A stretch of DNA of 7,399 nt from Syntrophobacterales bacterium (GTDB lineage: Bacteria; Desulfobacterota; Syntrophobacteria; BM002), in contig JAUVTM010000101.1 in assembly GCA_030601545.1 (NCBI GenBank), forward strand, positions 1 through 7,399. Reading direction: 5' to 3'. The notes beneath the pieces are model-generated. The model had not been told where the DNA came from. It saw only the letters and a list, made by a program, of their open reading frames with translations, and did not search any database. A program made the translations under genes and the position numbers. Positions 7,201 to 7,399 of the stretch are shown here, piece by piece (position 1 is the stretch's first letter; every line of letters starts with the position of its first letter).

Positions 7201-7223
7201 AGCATAAAATCATAGACGTCCCC
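7201..7223 (-). repeat. Right inverted repeat of the transposase element
   Basis: The reverse complement reads GGGGACGTCTATGATTTTA, then T, then GCT, matching the left repeat at 22 of 23 positions. It begins eight bases after the transposase stop codon and ends 26 bases before the stop of the minus-strand gene. Confidence 0.85.
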
Positions 7224-7249
7224 ATTATGTCGGCATGTGTTATACGTTC

Positions 7250-7399
7250 TTAGAGTTTATAGTTAGCTGTGTTCCGTCTGGTAGGGACGAAGTTAAAGAG
7301 TTCCATGTTTTCAGAGAAAAAATCGATGTAGGCATCCAGGCTTCCCCTCTGACTGTTTACGCGGGCAGCACGAAAGACCTTAGCCCGCTCGACATCATG
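7250..7399 (-). CDS. Unrecognised protein, C-terminal 49 residues (partial)
   Basis: On the minus strand the frame is open from the window edge (7399) to a TAA at 7252-7250, giving 49 residues. The start lies outside the window. The translation begins HDVERAKVFRAARVNSQ and ends FVPTRRNTANYKL. It is charged and likely helical (LDAYIDFFSENMELFNF), with no membrane segment. The family is not recognised. Coding is supported by plausible composition and by the stop falling just outside the transposase element; chance remains possible for so short a frame. The gene would converge on recQ. Confidence 0.45.
   Translation of the reverse strand, partial: HDVERAKVFRAARVNSQRGSLDAYIDFFSENMELFNFVPTRRNTANYKL

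Larger units (their letters stand above)
6134..7223 (+). mobile_element. Single-gene Y1 transposase element bounded by inverted repeats
   Basis: A 1090-base unit consists of a Y1/HUH transposase gene between two copies of a 23-nt inverted repeat. It sits between the convergent 3' ends of recQ and a minus-strand gene. Classic IS200/IS605 elements lack terminal inverted repeats, whereas REP-associated transposase genes are often flanked by inverted repeats, so the latter model fits better. No target duplication is evident. The outer bases GACAATAA (left) and GACATAAT (right, reverse complement) are also similar, so the true ends may lie up to eight bases further out. Confidence 0.7.

Overview
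This is a bacterial window of moderate GC content. The sequence does not fix the phylum. All genes are ordinary bacterial types, and four of the five coding stretches recognised, plus a TPR remnant, read on the plus strand. An uncultured or environmental lineage with many short intergenic repeats is plausible, but that is inference.

Layout: (1) 2-1177, an M20 family amidohydrolase that acts on N-acyl amino acids or related amides, with its full metal site. (2) 1178-1487, a gene-free stretch rich in small palindromes. Three of them carry a GTAG tetranucleotide directly against a GC-rich hairpin, as in REP sequences, and two form an inverted REPIN-like pair. A tandem heptamer repeat then runs almost up to the next start codon. 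(3) 1488-3488, an ABC-F ATPase with two ABC domains and a C-terminal coiled coil. (4) 3489-3788, an open frame encoding two TPR motifs but with no usable start codon. It lies in frame with the ABC-F gene across that gene's TGA stop and overlaps the start of recQ. (5) 3778-6147, a long RecQ-family helicase. (6) 6134-7223, a compact element: a Y1 (HUH) transposase with a DnaA-like C-terminal domain, bounded by 23-nt inverted repeats (22/23 identical). The left repeat supplies the last codons and stop of recQ. (7) 7250-7399, the 3' part of an unrecognised minus-strand gene that converges on recQ.

The ABC-F gene, the TPR remnant and recQ are close-packed on one strand with no obvious terminator between them, so they may be co-transcribed. 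ABC-F proteins act on ribosomes and RecQ acts on DNA, so no shared pathway is implied. The most notable feature is the mobile or repetitive layer: REP-like hairpins on one side, and on the other a transposase of the superfamily known to work on such hairpins. The transposase's own ends, however, are a different repeat. I see no CRISPR array, tRNA, rRNA or defence system. The window is mostly housekeeping genes with a small single-gene transposon.
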